A stretch of DNA of 64,000 nucleotides from Protula sp. h YS-2021 (lineage: Eukaryota > Annelida > Polychaeta > Sabellida > Serpulidae). Shown here in pieces: positions 48,751 through 62,572 of the stretch. Position 1 is the first letter of the stretch; every line of letters starts with the position of its first letter. The DNA lies in contig OX457031.1 of the NCBI GenBank assembly GCA_949752745.1, positions 21,997,642 through 22,061,641 of the forward strand, written 5' to 3'. Made by a program: the position numbers and the translations under genes. The notes under the pieces are model-generated. The model did not search any database. It was given only the letters and a program-made list of their open reading frames with translations, and had not been told where the DNA came from.

Positions 48751-49742
48751 TATTTGCGTAAAACTTCTTAATTCTAAATACGAAAATATTACTCTGTTGC
48801 ATAAATTCCTTTTGAAAACAATCCACATGAACCTGCAAGTTATACAACAGCTCCTGCTTTTTATGGTTGATGTTGTGGTTCTCTCAAGGTGTGTAGCTCA
48901 TTTGAACGCTGTCATTTGAAAGGCTCGAAATGGCCTGGCTGAGACCTAGATTCCGCCCCCATCCCCCTCCGCCTCCGCCTCCCCAGCCCCCCCCCCCCCC
49001 CAACCATTCCACCGTTACCGTTAATGCCATCTTTCAGCTTTCTGCGGGCTCCATATAAATTACTTGATACCGATATGAATAAATGAGAAAACACGTTATG
49101 ACCGTCCTCGGATTATACATGCCCGTGAGCCACACAATATTTTCTCTTCCTCACCAATCTCCAAGCTGACTAGACTATTCTCTTACCAGTAAATCCCGTC
49201 TTTGTAGTATGCCTGGAGACCGCATCGACAGCGTCTTGACCATGAAGTCAAGGAAACTGATTTTATATTAGAGAAAGCCGGGGAAAAGGTCGCCTAATCA
49301 TGTGCATGAAGGTGCCAAATAAATCTCCAATTATTCGGACCATTAGGTCTACTTTTGAACTCTGTAATGAGGTCCCATCCCCAGGCTTTTAAGCCCACAT
49401 CAAAGACAAACATAACCCTTCTGAAATCCGTAACTGAGGCCGCCCAACCCTCAACCTGGCAAAAAGCGCCGTCTTTTTATGCCCAAGAAACACTAGCAAC
49501 AAAAGCATTGTCTTTACTACTTTTTGCTTGCACTTTAGTGCGAAATATTAATACTGAATCAATTAACAATAAAATATATGAGATAAAATACAGTTTAGCG
49601 AGGGTATTCATTATTTAGGGAAAAAAAATAAATCCTGAATGAACTACGATTGTCAGTATTTCCTTTCTTTTTTTAATAATCAGTCACAGATTCTGTACTG
49701 TGGTGATGTATAAACACAAAATTCATCATGATATCGGGGCAA
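48751..49742. other. Non-coding, no clear feature
   Basis: A 15-bp C run is at 48987-49001. The short plus frame 49355-49618 is unrecognised. Confidence 0.5.
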
Positions 49743-50471
49743 CCCAATAAACATTCTAAGGTCAATCCAACGTTGATTTGATTTTTCAGCGTCGATCCAA
49801 CCAAACCACAACATTAACCTTTGGTTGTCATATTGGTCTCTAACCCACGTATTTGACAAAGTGTTGAATAGACGTTGGGTAAGCAACGTTGTTTAGACGT
49901 TGCTTTCGATCGCGACCAAAACTCAACGTTCTCCGACATCTTATCAAAGCCTTTGGTTCAATGTTGAATAGACGTCGAACAATCGACGTTGCATAGACGT
50001 CGGACTCTGAATAAACAAACAACCTCCTTGTTTTATTGCTCACCGGAAATGGAGCACAAGTTTTCTCCCACCTGCTTCTGGACAATATTCATGGAAATCG
50101 ATTTCATTCGTATCCTGGGCGACCGGATGACCCGAGGTTGAGAGTACTGTGACGGAGGGTGATCACACTATGATTGTCGCTATTTTGATGGCGATTCCCG
50201 ACTTCTACACAACTTCGCTTTCTCCACGCCTATGCAAAAGTTTTCCCGAAATCTATACAATGTTGGGAGATATTGTATAGCTGTTAGGAGACGTTATTTC
50301 GACTTTATCTTCATCTTTCGCGACGTTGAGTAGACGCCGGGTAATCGACCTCTATCTAACGTCGGAAGATAGACGTTGTTTCGACTTCCTTAAACAACTA
50401 CAGCCTGACGTTGATCCGACGTCGGGTGCGACGTCTGTCCAACGTTGACCAACGTCTAAATGTTTACTGGG
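49743..50471 (+). mobile_element. ACGTTG-family non-autonomous element, copy 2 (complete)
   Basis: The 729-bp element starts CCCAATAAACATTCTAAGG and ends AAATGTTTACTGGG, so the ends are inverted copies of CCCARTAAACATT. Inside both ends are runs of about 20-bp motifs such as CAACGTTG, TAGACGTTG and CCGACGTC in both orientations. It aligns along its length with 62573-63331. No coding capacity. No clear target-site duplication, so the superfamily is not assigned. Confidence 0.7.
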
Positions 50472-53400
50472 GAGAGGCCTGTGGTCACACAGATAGTGTT
50501 CACCGGACACAGCACTGCTTAACCCCCTCGCTGTGGGGTGGAGGGGACGTAAGTGAAACGCCCGAGCTGAACCTCGAAGCGAAACGCCCCATTCCATCCC
50601 TAGCAAAGGGTAGGCACCCCGTCACATCAGTCACAACTCTGTTGACAACTACACAACTTTCATCACTAACTTCTCTCTCCACAGACATTTTCTAGGCATG
50701 TGACATTTTCAGGGAACAGAGCTCAAACTTCATTTAAAATTTTCCTGGGGCATCCGGTAGACTATTATTTCACGCGAAGTGCCTATCCGATGTTTTGGAA
50801 CACTGACAAGGTACATTCTATGACCCCAGTTTCCTGTTGAGCATGATAGCCAAACCTGGCCGCTCTTTTCTTGAAATCTTAGAAGTACATATTCTTTTGC
50901 TATATGGCTTTTAGAATGGGGTCGTATTTCAACGTCAGCTGACAATGAAGGCCGAGACTTCTGGGAATAAATGATACCCTCTTGTTTTGTTCTGAATTGT
51001 TTCTGCAACGCTTCGAACGTTGTATACCCAAGGAAGTTCATGTCTGTGCCCAATGTACTGAGCTTACGGAGCTGATTCCACTTAAAACACAGTCACTGAC
51101 TGTTCTGTGTACCAAAGTGTTCAGAAGGTCTCCCCTTTTGTTGCTTAAACACACAGTGACATTTTCATTTACTAAAAAAAAAATAAATAAAAAATAAAAA
51201 TAAACAATAAATCATAGTTCTCAGATAAAGATATGGTGCATAATTACTTCACCCTCTATCTCCCCTTGAAATTCCCTTCTTTTTTTTTTTTTAAGGACAA
51301 CATCAGAAGGTTACCACATGCAACTAAATATACCATTTAGCTTCGGTGTAAGGACAACTGGTGCCTACTGGAATGTAATTGAATGTAAATACTCATATAT
51401 TAAGTGGCGTTGTGCGTTCTGTTCTTATGCGCCTTGTATGTACAACTCTTTACCTACTTATTGCACAATTTAAGTGATTTCTACAGTCATTTTGGAATTC
51501 TAATGTGTTAAACAAATTCTTCACAACACAAAGAAAAACCCTTACCTTATCTGTAAACCACTCTCTTCAGATAAAGTCAAGTGAGTTCCTTTCATTAACT
51601 ATTCTACAGCACATAATCACTCCTTTTGAACACCAGTTGATAGAATAGAATAATTGTGTGACTTACGCTGCTTTCTAGGGGGCTTTTTCAAGTTTATCCC
51701 GTAACTGCGCAGTCTTTGAGCACGCCTGCTTTATTTCTGTATGTTCTGTTCTATCATCGAACTTCCTCCGCATCCAGGCACATCCATGGCCATGAGCCCA
51801 GCTAACAACTGAACGTACCAAGTACGCCTCAACAGTATTTTTTCAATAAACAGCTATATGCCATTCGATTATTAGAATAACTAAAGAATATATAAAGAAT
51901 CAACGAATGTACTCAATAATAAATATCTAAAACTCAATTTGTGATGATGCTGTTTGAATCGTCGATATCACTTAACTGAATATAGAAATTGATGAAGTCC
52001 AAACTTCATTCAAAGACATCTGTAATATTTCAAAGATATGTGATGTCTCTCATTCAAAAGTGTACATTGTAAAGAGTACAGCTATTTTGTTAGCAACGTA
52101 TAATATTTTCAAATATTTAACCAGTGTCTTTATTGGAAAGCTTTAATAAATTGATATGCGAACAACATCAGTGAATGTGTACCAGTTTCTATGGCGTTGA
52201 TTTTATATCTAGAATTCACACTAATTATATGGAAACTGTCTCATGCAAAGGAATCTTTAACGTGTTTTCAACGTAAATAATGCCAATCTGTCTAATGGGA
52301 AGATGTTATTTCCTGCCCCTTTCTCTCTCTAATTCTGGTACTACAGCTAAGTCATGCGTAGTAATGAGAAACTACGATTAACAGTTGAACAAACACGCAC
52401 ATATATAAAAGAGTGCTTATGATTATATGGCAGCAAGATAAGAAAGTCTATTAGATTCTGACTGATAACTACTGACAGCACCCCATTGTGTTCAGCTCTC
52501 TAGTTATCAAAACTTTCTTGGAGCAGGAATTGATTGTTTCTCACTGTTTTCGCTTCACAGAACAAAACGCTAAATGCATCCACTGAATGCCTTACCACAC
52601 CCGCTAAGGTCCACATATGCAGAGACACCAGCGAACACTCCAATAATAACGACATGCCTCACATATGGAATCAGGCCCCTATTCATGACTGAGTAATATT
52701 TTAGATCTCCAATCAAATGTGAGGCTCCATTCTCATTCAAGGTCTCAGCGAAATTGAAAATTTAGAATTTATAGTTGGAGTCGTTCAGTAACACATAATC
52801 TGATGAAGTTCTATTTTAGCTAAATATAGTATTTATATTGCAAATCCACATCAGAATCAAAAGTAGCCTTGGATGTTATCTTGATGCCTTTCGCATGCTC
52901 CGAAATTTTGAACACACAAACGAACGTTTAACTTTATGAATTCGCATACTTAGATTTTAGTTATTGAATACTCACGGCAATTTACAACCCCATTTATTTA
53001 TAGTTTTATACTGTGAATATGGACGCTGAAGTTTACGGATATAAGATCTTTAAAGAAACATTTTCTTTTAAAACTGGATTTAAATACCTTAAAGTACGCA
53101 TTAGAATGTTTTGCGTATTGAGTGGTAGTAGATAAAAAAGGTATCACATGAACACTTGTCAGAGTTTAATTGATTGTCGCATTCATTTCATCTTAATGGA
53201 AGTATAACAAAATCAGTTTGTGTGTTATTATTGATTACCAATTAAAACAGTTAAATTAACACATCAGTTTGGATCACTTACAGAGCGTTTTCAAGAAAGA
53301 CAAATTACACAGTTTCTGTTTTTGCACAATATTTCTTGTCCTTTTTCAAGCAACAGATCAGTGCTCATAATGACACTAAATACTATTGGTCTTCAAAGCT

Positions 53401-56400
53401 ATATACTAGAAAATTATCACTGATCCTCTGTTTACAGTGCAAATCAACATTGGGTAGTGATAGATTTGGAGGGCAGGGACAGCTATGGGGTAGGAGGTTT
53501 TCGTATGGACAAGTATAGTTCTCTTCGTGGTAGGAATTACAATCCCAGACAAAGCATCAAGTGCTCAAGGACAAAGGCCGAGAACCCTTTGAAACAAGCT
53601 TCCTTTACAGTGCATCATTTAATATGATGGAAACAGAGTTATATCCCGGGAGATCCTGTCGAATAAAACAAGCTAAAAAGCACCTTTTTCAAGTACAGAA
53701 AATGGTTTATCGAAGAAATGCATCGTTAATTTACAACCTGGGCGGTGCGCAATAGCTTCGGTAATGGTTGAATGTGCTCATGTTCATTATTTAACAACAA
53801 AACTGAAGGTGGTGAGCAGGAAACCTGACAGCACCATGCAGAGACCATCGTATCAGTTTTTCTCCAATGTTTTTGCATCGCATGCCAATTGTGTCTAAAT
53901 GATTACTCAAATGGTCCTGGCATGGCCTCTGTAGCGAGGCAAAGGTTAAACAGACCCGTTTGATGTCTTGGATATATGGTTTATGCCTCGTTAACTGAAA
54001 TGAATAGCTCTAGCTATAGAATTAGATATAGTTAGTTTTCTCAGTATAAATCAAAAGTGAAGTTTTTCCTGTTTTCAGACTACAAGGAATCGCCTGACTG
54101 TTGGCCAAGACTTAATTATTGTAAATAGTCGGTTATATTGTCAAGGTCACGCACAGTTTCAGCAAAAATATATTTGTAACAGGTAGAATAACAGACAGCG
54201 TCATCTGGGCAAATTCTTATTTTTGAAGGTGGTAACAGCGTAAAAATGCCGAAATAAGTTATTTTCGTAATCATCCAAACCTAGTTCAGCAATATGCTAT
54301 GTTAATGAAACCTAAAACAAATCGCCACAGTGGGTAAGCAGAGAGACTACAGGGACGGTAGAGTGGTCAACTATAGTCAATATGGGATGTCACAATTTTG
54401 GTGATTGGAAAAGGTTTTCAACAGTCCAAATTTTTGGGTATAGTGTTTGTGGGTGGCACTTTACAACAGTAAGAAGTGCAGCATTTATCGCTTTAGACAC
54501 ATTCCACCTTAAGCCATGAAGTTTTCATGGCAATGTAATTCTCTCCCGTTCTTACATTGTCCGTATGGATTTGGAACTGATTGCAACTACAAGCATTTGT
54601 CTCAAATGCTCAGTTCATATGAATAATGTAACATACCTCACATTCACTGCTTTACTCTGCAGATTAAGGCTGATTCCCAGTGGCTTCATTCGGCTTGAAA
54701 ACAATTAATTCCCTACAAGATCTGCGTAAGTACTTTAATTAATATCCCATTGTAATTAGTGGTTTAGAGAATTGTAAATCATTGACTTTTATTTGACATC
54801 AATTCGTTGAGCAATAAGTGTGGTGTTACGTGTAATTCTTATAGTCACAGACTCTTGGAGTGTATTGCACTCAACTTAATAGTCCTATTATACCTACAGA
54901 TGTGTTGCGTGCAGCTGAGTAAGGACATGTAAGGGCGGAACTCATATTTAAGACAAAAACACGGTAAAGGTATAATCACGGAGAGTTTATTGATTCTATT
55001 TGAATGTTTGCCATTCAATGCATGAGCTTTGCAAGAATTAACAAACACACTATACTATTGTGTAAAGATTGCTCATTTATCGAAATCTGCAGCAAAAATG
55101 TAGGGCATTTCTATTTGTGTGTTTGGAATTACTTATTCATAAAAGTAACATTTCTCAATGACCTTCACATTCAAGATACAAATTTATTTAACTGCAGACT
55201 CTGGTAAAAAAGAGGAAGCTTACATTAAAAAAGCCACATTTTTGCAAGTATTGAGAAATGGAAAATGCTTTAAATTTGATTCTTATAACAAGATGCCAGA
55301 AAAGAGCATAAGCAGAACCTTTACCCAATGAGCTGTGCATTGCCTTGGGGAGATAACGTGCTTTTCATGTTTGCTTGATAGCATCTCTTATCACCGTGAA
55401 CAAGGCGTTAGGGTCACGTAATGTTTTCTCCCCAATATTCAGTAATCGACACGCAACACTTTCTCGGTTAATTAACTACGTATGTTGTGATTTAAGGCTA
55501 TTCTTTCTTGATAAGGCATCCTTATAGAGCTCGCAATCAATAGCTGTATTTTGCTGTGTTTTAAAATGAGAGCAATCTAATTAATTTGGAACGCTTAAAA
55601 GGGAGAATTGTGATTCATTAAGATACTCGCGCTGTATGTAAGCATTCAAACTAAATAACTGAAAGTATAAAATCTCTTAAAGCCACAACAAAATCAACAC
55701 AAATAAAAAATTTACAGTTTGAACAGTTTTCTAAACTAAACATCAGACAGATGCATAATTAGTTGGAATGGATTAAGGAAAATGCATCACTATATAATAC
55801 AAAGTATCTGTAGTCAAATTTCACGCAAAGACAACTGATTTTTCACCATTTAAACATTTGAATATAGTTTTAATACTTATAGACATTTGACGAAGATGAA
55901 TAATTTCATCATTTAGAAGTGTATGAGTTTTCTTAAAGCTTTAACAAATGAACCCTGCGATGGACCAGTTCTTGTTTTTTGTCTAACTTATTGGGACTGT
56001 ATATTAATGATAAATGTTACAATATTTTATACTGAACCTTTTGCGATATTCTGACACTTTCTGTAATTAACTCTGGTTGGATGAAATCAAACTTATGAGA
56101 TCGACATCTTAAGATGCAACGATTTTTTATTTGTTGACCTTCACGGTTCTTTAACCTCAAAATAACGGTGTACCATTTAAATCAGGATGCATCGCATGTT
56201 TTAATAACGCCGATGATACTATAACATGCTACGCAACTAACCTTGACATTTTTGTATCTTAAAATGTATCAACAAGTTAATCTATTTGGAATTTTTTGTC
56301 ATATCAACAAAAGACAGGGGTGATTTTTCTCATAACTTAAATGCAGGAATTGCTCTCACCTATCAAAAGATCCTATAAAAACTAAGTTCTCTGATTTCAA

Positions 56401-57329
56401 TACTGCATAATTATGTTGTTAATATGGTAGTTCAGTTGATTAAAATGTGCTGAGCGACACTTCAAAATAACACATTCTGACTGTACAGGATTTGCATGTC
56501 ACCATTCGTCACACTGTTTAACAAGCTTGGTTTTATATTGGATTCTGTTCTAGTTGTAACTGCAATTCCTCATAGTTAAGGTTATGGTTCCCCTGATATA
56601 TAACTGTTTTCCTTAAGAATGTGCTTACTTAGTGTGGAGTGTCTTACAGATATATCGCTGGTCCTCACATCAGTCCTTCCACACAAGGACACGGTTATGG
56701 CTCCTCCTCACGCAACGCTGTATCACAATAAGTTATCGCTCTATGACACAATAAGTTAGCCTGCATGGACAAAATGGCACCTGTAACTAAATACCTCGGG
56801 GACATATGCAACTCCACAATACATGCATTTCCCCTTTCTGAGAATTTCTTATTTATTAATAGAATACATTGATATTTTCAACAAATCTAAAACTGCGGAC
56901 GTAATTGTTCTTTATAGATGTCGACAACTGCAAAACAATGACTTCGGCAATTTGCGATACTATACGACTTCAATCCCTTAATTATTTATATAAACGTCTT
57001 TGATATGATCCCTGCTGTTGTTACAAAGACCGTATCTAAAACTGTCCAGTCACCGGCACAAGCCCGTGTTTGGCGGCGGCTTTGAGGCTTAGCTAAGTGC
57101 TAAAAATGCATCTGGTCCTCACCACTTTTTTCATATAATGCAAGTTAATTGTATGTCAGATTTGATACTGACAAAACAAGAAGAATATGTTGGTTCAGTT
57201 CAAGACAACCTGCCTGAGCCTTTGGTATCGATGTCGGCTTCTGGATGGCAATCTCGTGCCTTTTTACTCATAATAGCCTACGTAAACTTTACGTCACTAC
57301 CAAAAAACTTTATGTCACATCTGTCACAT
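50472..57329. other. Long non-coding stretch
   Basis: Almost 7 kb of AT-rich DNA. Minus-strand 50730-51053 (107 codons) and plus-strand 53561-53755 are open but unrecognised. An A-rich run with AAATAAAT units is at 51170-51210. No other repeat or exon supported. Confidence 0.45.
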
Positions 57330-57845
57330 CCCAGTAAACATTGCGACGTTGGTCAATGTTGGATAGACGTTGCAACCGACGTTGGGTTTTGATTGTTTAT
57401 GCAAGTCTGAACAACGTCTACTTTTCGACGTTGAACAGATGTCGATTGTCTAACGTCTATTCAACGTCACGGAAAGGTTGAAAATGAAAGTCGAAATTCT
57501 CATATTTTATGTCCTGGTGTTGGTTTATTTCCAAAGGGACCTGTCATGGCTAGCATTTCCCATGAGCGATAACGCAAGGAAGTGAGTCCGACGTCATTAC
57601 AACGTCCATTTTTCGACTTTTATCTAACATCGATTTTCCGACTTCTATTCAAAGTTGCACAAACAGTGATACATCGTGGGAGAAAGTGGCGTCTTGATTG
57701 CGACCAAAAGAAACTTCTGCACAACGTCGATTTCCCAACGCCTTTTCCTCGTTGCATCAAAGAGGTTGGTAAGAGATTGATTTTGGTCCCGATCAATCAC
57801 AACCGAAGTTTTATCACTGTTAATGTGGTTGTGTCGGATTTCGCA
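57330..57845 (-). mobile_element. ACGTTG-family non-autonomous element, copy 3 (one end missing)
   Basis: The left end CCCAGTAAACATTGCGACGT matches the reverse complement of the right end of copy 2, so the copy is inverted. It ends near 57845, inside the region equivalent to GATCAATCACAACC of copy 1, and the other terminal repeat is not seen. Right limit approximate. Confidence 0.6.
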
Positions 57846-59284
57846 AAATATCTGTATTTGAATGAGAAATTGTGGTTCTTAAATTTCCACTCAGGAGTCA
57901 AAAAGAAACATTGTAATTAGAAGATCACAAGTTTTAAACAAAACAGCATTTGCACTGAATTTTAAGCCACATTTTCACCGTAATGACAGCAACAAAAGAA
58001 AACCGTAATCTATTTTCCCACAGTCCACTCTGCGAAAAACCGTTTAATTTGTGTAACATACAGCTGCACAGGTTGACTCATTTCTCATGCTAAGGTATTA
58101 GATAAGTAACTAAAATAAATAAATAAATAAATAAAGCCTTCAATTTCTGTTAAAGAACAGCGCCAAAATATTTTAATTTTACATGAATTTTAGGAAGATA
58201 TTTTAATTTCTTTGATGTGTAACTGTGTAACTGTTTCGTGTAACAGTTGGTAACTCGTCGTTTCACTAAATTAATCACTTACTTGATTTATTTTTGTTTT
58301 TGTTCTTATTTTTTGTTGTAGTTGTTGTGTTGATGTTGTTGTTGTTGTTGTTGTTTTACTTAATTCGAAATGAGCGTTGTTCATTTTTTTGCAATCCTGT
58401 AAAAAAACGCTGAGTGCAGAGACAAAGGAGCGCCTTGTGCAACTCACATATCGAGCCTACAAAAAAATGGTTAATAATAATTAATGCAGTCCTCCGCCCC
58501 CCCCCCCCCCCCCGTTTTTCCAGACTCCGGTGATTCTTGGCGTCACTAGTCCTGTTTGACAAAATCAAAGCAAGAGTGCGCTTCTAGTGTTTTCTACAAA
58601 TGTAAATGTAACAGAAGAAAAAATGGCTACAAACTGAGCTGGAAGAGCGTAATCATAAAACGCTCCAAATCCTAGGCTCTTTAAAGCATCTAAGCACACA
58701 CTATTTTATGTTGTTTTTTTATCTGCATGCCTCTGTTATAACAGAAGAGACAGCTGGTATGTTATCAATTATAAGTGAAGAATTTATACAGAAAATGAGA
58801 AGTTCTAACAGAGTGGTGTTTTCTCATCCTCCACGTATAAATCTGACAGTTGATGTCGGATCTGCCACTGTTTATAAACATGTGTTATTAGTTTTAGCAA
58901 TGCGGTCTCACAGTTGTAGAAATAAAGGTATAATTGCATCTTTAAAAACAGAAACGATGCCTGTCAATAGGCAAAAATGTTGATAGCATCTAATTTATAT
59001 AAAAAAGGTCCAAAATCACCGTTGTTTTTTTTTTTGGCTACTTTATTCTAAATATGAGCCAGAATGAATAAGGGAAAGCCTTGTGACTGTTAAACGTTTA
59101 AGAATTTCCCTTGTCGTTCGTTTAAGCAGAGGATATTCTTGGCATGAAATACAAACAATTAAGCGTCAATATTCATCTCGTTCAAGTTGCTTAACAAGTC
59201 TTTATCATATTAGGTGCTAATCCACAGACTTTAGGAGATTTAGAATTTCTTCTTTCCCCATAGAAGACAATTATAGCATAACCG
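57846..59284. other. Non-coding with simple repeats
   Basis: (AAAT)n at 58112-58135, (TTG)n at about 58315-58355 and a 17-bp C run at 58497-58513. A plus frame at 58708-58983 has no recognised domain. Confidence 0.5.
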
Positions 59285-59365
59285 GGAAATCGAATCACCC
59301 TTGGAACTGAGTGAAAGTGGTTCGATTTCCGGAGTGGTCCGATTTCCTGGCATATACGAGTGCAT
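59285..59365. mobile_element. pogo-like MITE fragment
   Basis: GAAATCGAATCACC and, inverted, GTGGTTCGATTTCC and GTGGTCCGATTTCC copies sit close together, as in the interior of pogo-like MITEs. Ends are not defined. Confidence 0.35.
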
Positions 59366-60120
59366 AGTTAACTATAATAGTGCACCCAAAAGATAGTCGT
59401 AAAATAAGAGAAATTTTCCATTTTTATCTTTTTTTCTACCAATTTTCTTGTAAATAGAGAAACGCGTTTGAATGCGACTAATGTTCTACTATTTATTGAT
59501 CATAACCTGCTAAAAAACCTCACTGAAAATAAAAATTTTGCTCGCAGGATTTTTTGTCTGAAAGTCTCTGACTTTCTACCTGACTTAATTTAAGTATTTC
59601 TACATTGCCCTGTAGAGAATCTTTTCGGGGTTTTTTTTCTTGCACTTTTCAGGATTTCAATTTCATTTTTACAGATCACATTTTGGCTCCGTAAATGGAT
59701 AAATTGGCTAATTTTCCTGAGTAAATCACTTAAAAGGAATACGGGGAAATCATCTGGTTTATTCCAGAGACTCATAACACAATTAGAATGTTGCTGCAAA
59801 GTGGTAATTAAAGTTGGAGATGTGCTTGCTGCACATAACATGTTATAATCTCCACTTCAGTTACAAGCACCGAGGCTCATTGGAAGCAGGAATTATAATA
59901 ATTATTGTCTGCTTGGGAATCACCGAGTGTTGATCATCCAGCGCATCCGTGCTGTTTGTTTTGTTACCTTTCCTGTTTATGGAGTTCAAAATGACATCAT
60001 CATTATGATGTGGGGACAGCCAAAGCTGTTCTTTCGACCAATCTACGGCGTGGTCTGGTTTACCAGGTTCCTTAATCATTGAAATGAATAGTAAATTTTG
60101 ATTCTGGTGAAACGTGATCT
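59366..60120. other. Non-coding, no clear feature
   Basis: AT-rich; nothing supported. Confidence 0.5.
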
Positions 60121-60177
60121 GATCTGCAGGCTGGTCTGATTTCCGGGGTGGTCCGATCCCGGGTTTCCGGTGTACTT
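60121..60177. mobile_element. pogo-like MITE fragment
   Basis: Carries CTGATTTCCGGGGTGGTCCG and CCGGTGTAC, similar to the fragments at 59.3 and 63.7 kb. Only one end region is visible. Confidence 0.35.
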
Positions 60178-60466
60178 TGTACCTTAAGAAAGCCAGGGGT
60201 TTCACGAAACTCTTCACTGGCAGTTATGTTTTTAATGGGGCTATTTGCGATAGATTTTGAGCCATATAATTATCCTTTGTAGTTATAAAAGCCAAGATTT
60301 TTTCTAAGCAAAGTGGAGGTGGGGGAGGAGGGGAGATTTATCCTTAGCATAAAGGTGTTCTTTTATGGAGAGTTTCACCGTACTTCCAAAGCATAAGACG
60401 GATCTTCTTTGTATCACCATCTGATATATGCACAGTTGCATTTTAATGTGTTTCAAATGAGTTTAA

Positions 60467-60548
60467 ATGACTTACCGATCGATCGAGACTCGTCAAATGC
60501 GATCTTTTGAACTGAAAGATAACTTCAGTTACGTGTACATGCCAGATG
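60467..60548 (+). CDS. Candidate exon A of an unrecognised gene
   Basis: An ATG at 60467 opens 27 codons plus one base (includes MRSFELKDNFSYVYMPD) ending at a GATG|GTGAGA donor. A stop lies directly upstream in frame. The phase-1 end fits the acceptor at 60861. The product is unknown. A chance pairing is quite possible because the coding part is short and no domain is recognised. Confidence 0.2.
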
Positions 60549-60860
60549 GTGAGAGCTCTCTTCTAGAGTCAAAGCATGGAAAACAATTTCTGTTTCTCAT
60601 TTAAATTATTTAAATTATTTCCCCCTTAGTAATATATGTCATTTGAGAAAGTCACCAAATTTAGAAAAGACAGAACCAGGTGATGATAAAACTTGTCTTG
60701 AGCGGCAGCTTGCGTATTTTTTTTTATCCAAATTGAACCTGATTAAAACAATTTGATTTTACTTAATAGTGAACAAACAAACAAATTTTGTGTGTCTTAA
60801 TCAAGTTATATTTTAGACACAATTGCTGGTAGCAGTCACTTTTTTTTTACACATTTTCAG

Positions 60861-61099
60861 TGGAATTATCTACTGTTAATAATGAATCCGAGTTATCTTG
60901 TGAGATGCCAGATTCTAATTCCTATTTAGATATGCTGAAGGACAAAAGAAAGTTACACCTTAAAAACTTTTTAAAGGAGAAAATCATTTTTTCAAACTGG
61001 TGCTTTACTTGGTGTTTTGACTGCTGTTTACAAGCTGCGGGAGGAGTTGTCAGGACACAGGACACACCCATGATAGAGCTCGAGGTGGTCGTCCTCTGA
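60861..61099 (+). CDS. Candidate terminal exon B of an unrecognised gene
   Basis: A strong acceptor (a run of T, then ACACATTTTCAG) is followed by an open phase-1 frame of 79 codons to TGA at 61097-61099. It includes an acidic part (VNNESELSCEMPDSNSY), a basic part (LKDKRKLHLKNFLKEK) and a Trp/Cys-rich part (NWCFTWCFDCCLQ). Joined to exon A it would give a protein of about 107 residues. I recognise no family. A 171-codon frame on the opposite strand (60922-61437) overlaps and could equally be chance. Confidence 0.22.
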
Positions 61100-62572
61100 T
61101 GACTACGCCTCGTGGATGGGCGTATCCGGGAGGTCCACTTCCGTGACAGTGATCCCCGCAGTGCGACAGTGATCCCCGCGGAGACACACGGAAAGACAAA
61201 TATACGGATAAATGCCAGAATAATCATTAGACGTCTCCGTGAAACCGGAGTCTTGGACCTTGGTTTGTAATTATACATAAACCAGTCGCAACACGAACGC
61301 CGTGCAATTTTTATACAGTAAAATCTCATACAGCTGCATCGGCGAACATTACGCCTCGGCTTATGTGAGCCAGATCTATTGCTTTGGTGCTGGCGGCGTG
61401 GTAATTTCAGGTGCCAGACTACTGTGATTGCACTCACAACTGCTCTTTGTATATAAGAATTGTATTTCTCGGCAAGCTAACGGCTCGAAAACACGTTACT
61501 GAGTGGGACTGCATCACACCAAAATTCTGTAAACGGTCAAAATTTGATTTTTCCCGTTTCGTTTTGTTTTAATTGCATTTTTTTGTTGAGCTGCGGAAAA
61601 AAAACTGTCATGATTTTGCTTCAGTGATGGAGATTGTGTTAAATTTTCCTTCTTGAGATTTTGAGAAAAATTGATAAATTTGGTGACTATGAAATAAACC
61701 TTTTTCAGTCTTTTCAGTGTAAACCTTTTTCAGTCTTTTCAGCGTGCACTTTCTTTCGGCCTTTCTAATAGAATTCGAAAGTATTTCTTATATCAAAAAT
61801 ATCTCGTGGAATCTTAACAATAAAATCAAAGAAATATATGAGAATTTATTTCCAAGGTACAGTAGGACCTCTGAATTACGACCATAATATAGATCAACCA
61901 ACGGGGATCTTAAAATAGAAGTGGCAAGCTTATGCTGTGCCCTTTAAAGTTCCAAGAAATGACAACGGGATCACCCGAAACTCAGGAATGATCTCAAAGT
62001 AGAGGTGGTCTTATCGAGAGATACCACCGCACATGTAGTTACATTGGGCCTGAAATTAGTACCCCGGTACTGCAAATGTTATTAACCCCCGAGGTTTAAC
62101 GGTTGGTTTCACACGGAATCAACCAAAGCTGCAAGTTCGGGTTGTTGTCTGTGATGTTGAGATGTGGTCTGCATGAGATGTTTGCATAACTCTCTCTGTT
62201 GTTTGGTGTCAAATAAAAACCTGGATACTTTCTTATAGAGAAACCTGTTTTGAGATTAGAGAAGCAAATCTTAATGAAATGCCTTATTCTCAAGCATGTC
62301 TTCTTTTACGGAACCGTGGGTTTTATTTCAATCTTCAGTTTTTATATAACGCTGGCGGGAAGAGATAGTCTTTGAGGGGAAAATCAACAAAACGTGAGAC
62401 TTGCACTATCATAGAAATTAAAAGCGAAGCTATGGAAACATATTTTTCTTTGCTCTCTGGCATCGCGTGTAACCTGCATGAAACGACCATGTCACTTCCT
62501 ATTGTAAAATCTCCTACATACTTAAGCGTGTTGCAGAGAATATCAAAACGAACTGGCCCAGTATTTGTCACC
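61100..62572. other. Non-coding, includes a possible MITE fragment
   Basis: A 20-bp near-repeat of GACAGTGATCCCCGC occurs around 61135-61180, and TTTTTCAGTCTTTTCAG is tandemly duplicated at about 61700-61742. At 61860, after TA, CAGTAGGACCTC begins a probable pogo-like element reaching about 62045, with GTGGTCTTATCGAGAG inside. Its right end is unclear. Confidence 0.4.

Noticed and set aside
60922..61437. 171-codon minus-strand ORF rich in Arg and Ser
   Set aside because: Overlaps the better-supported plus-strand candidate exon, lacks a domain and has composition expected of an antisense frame in a GC-richer patch.
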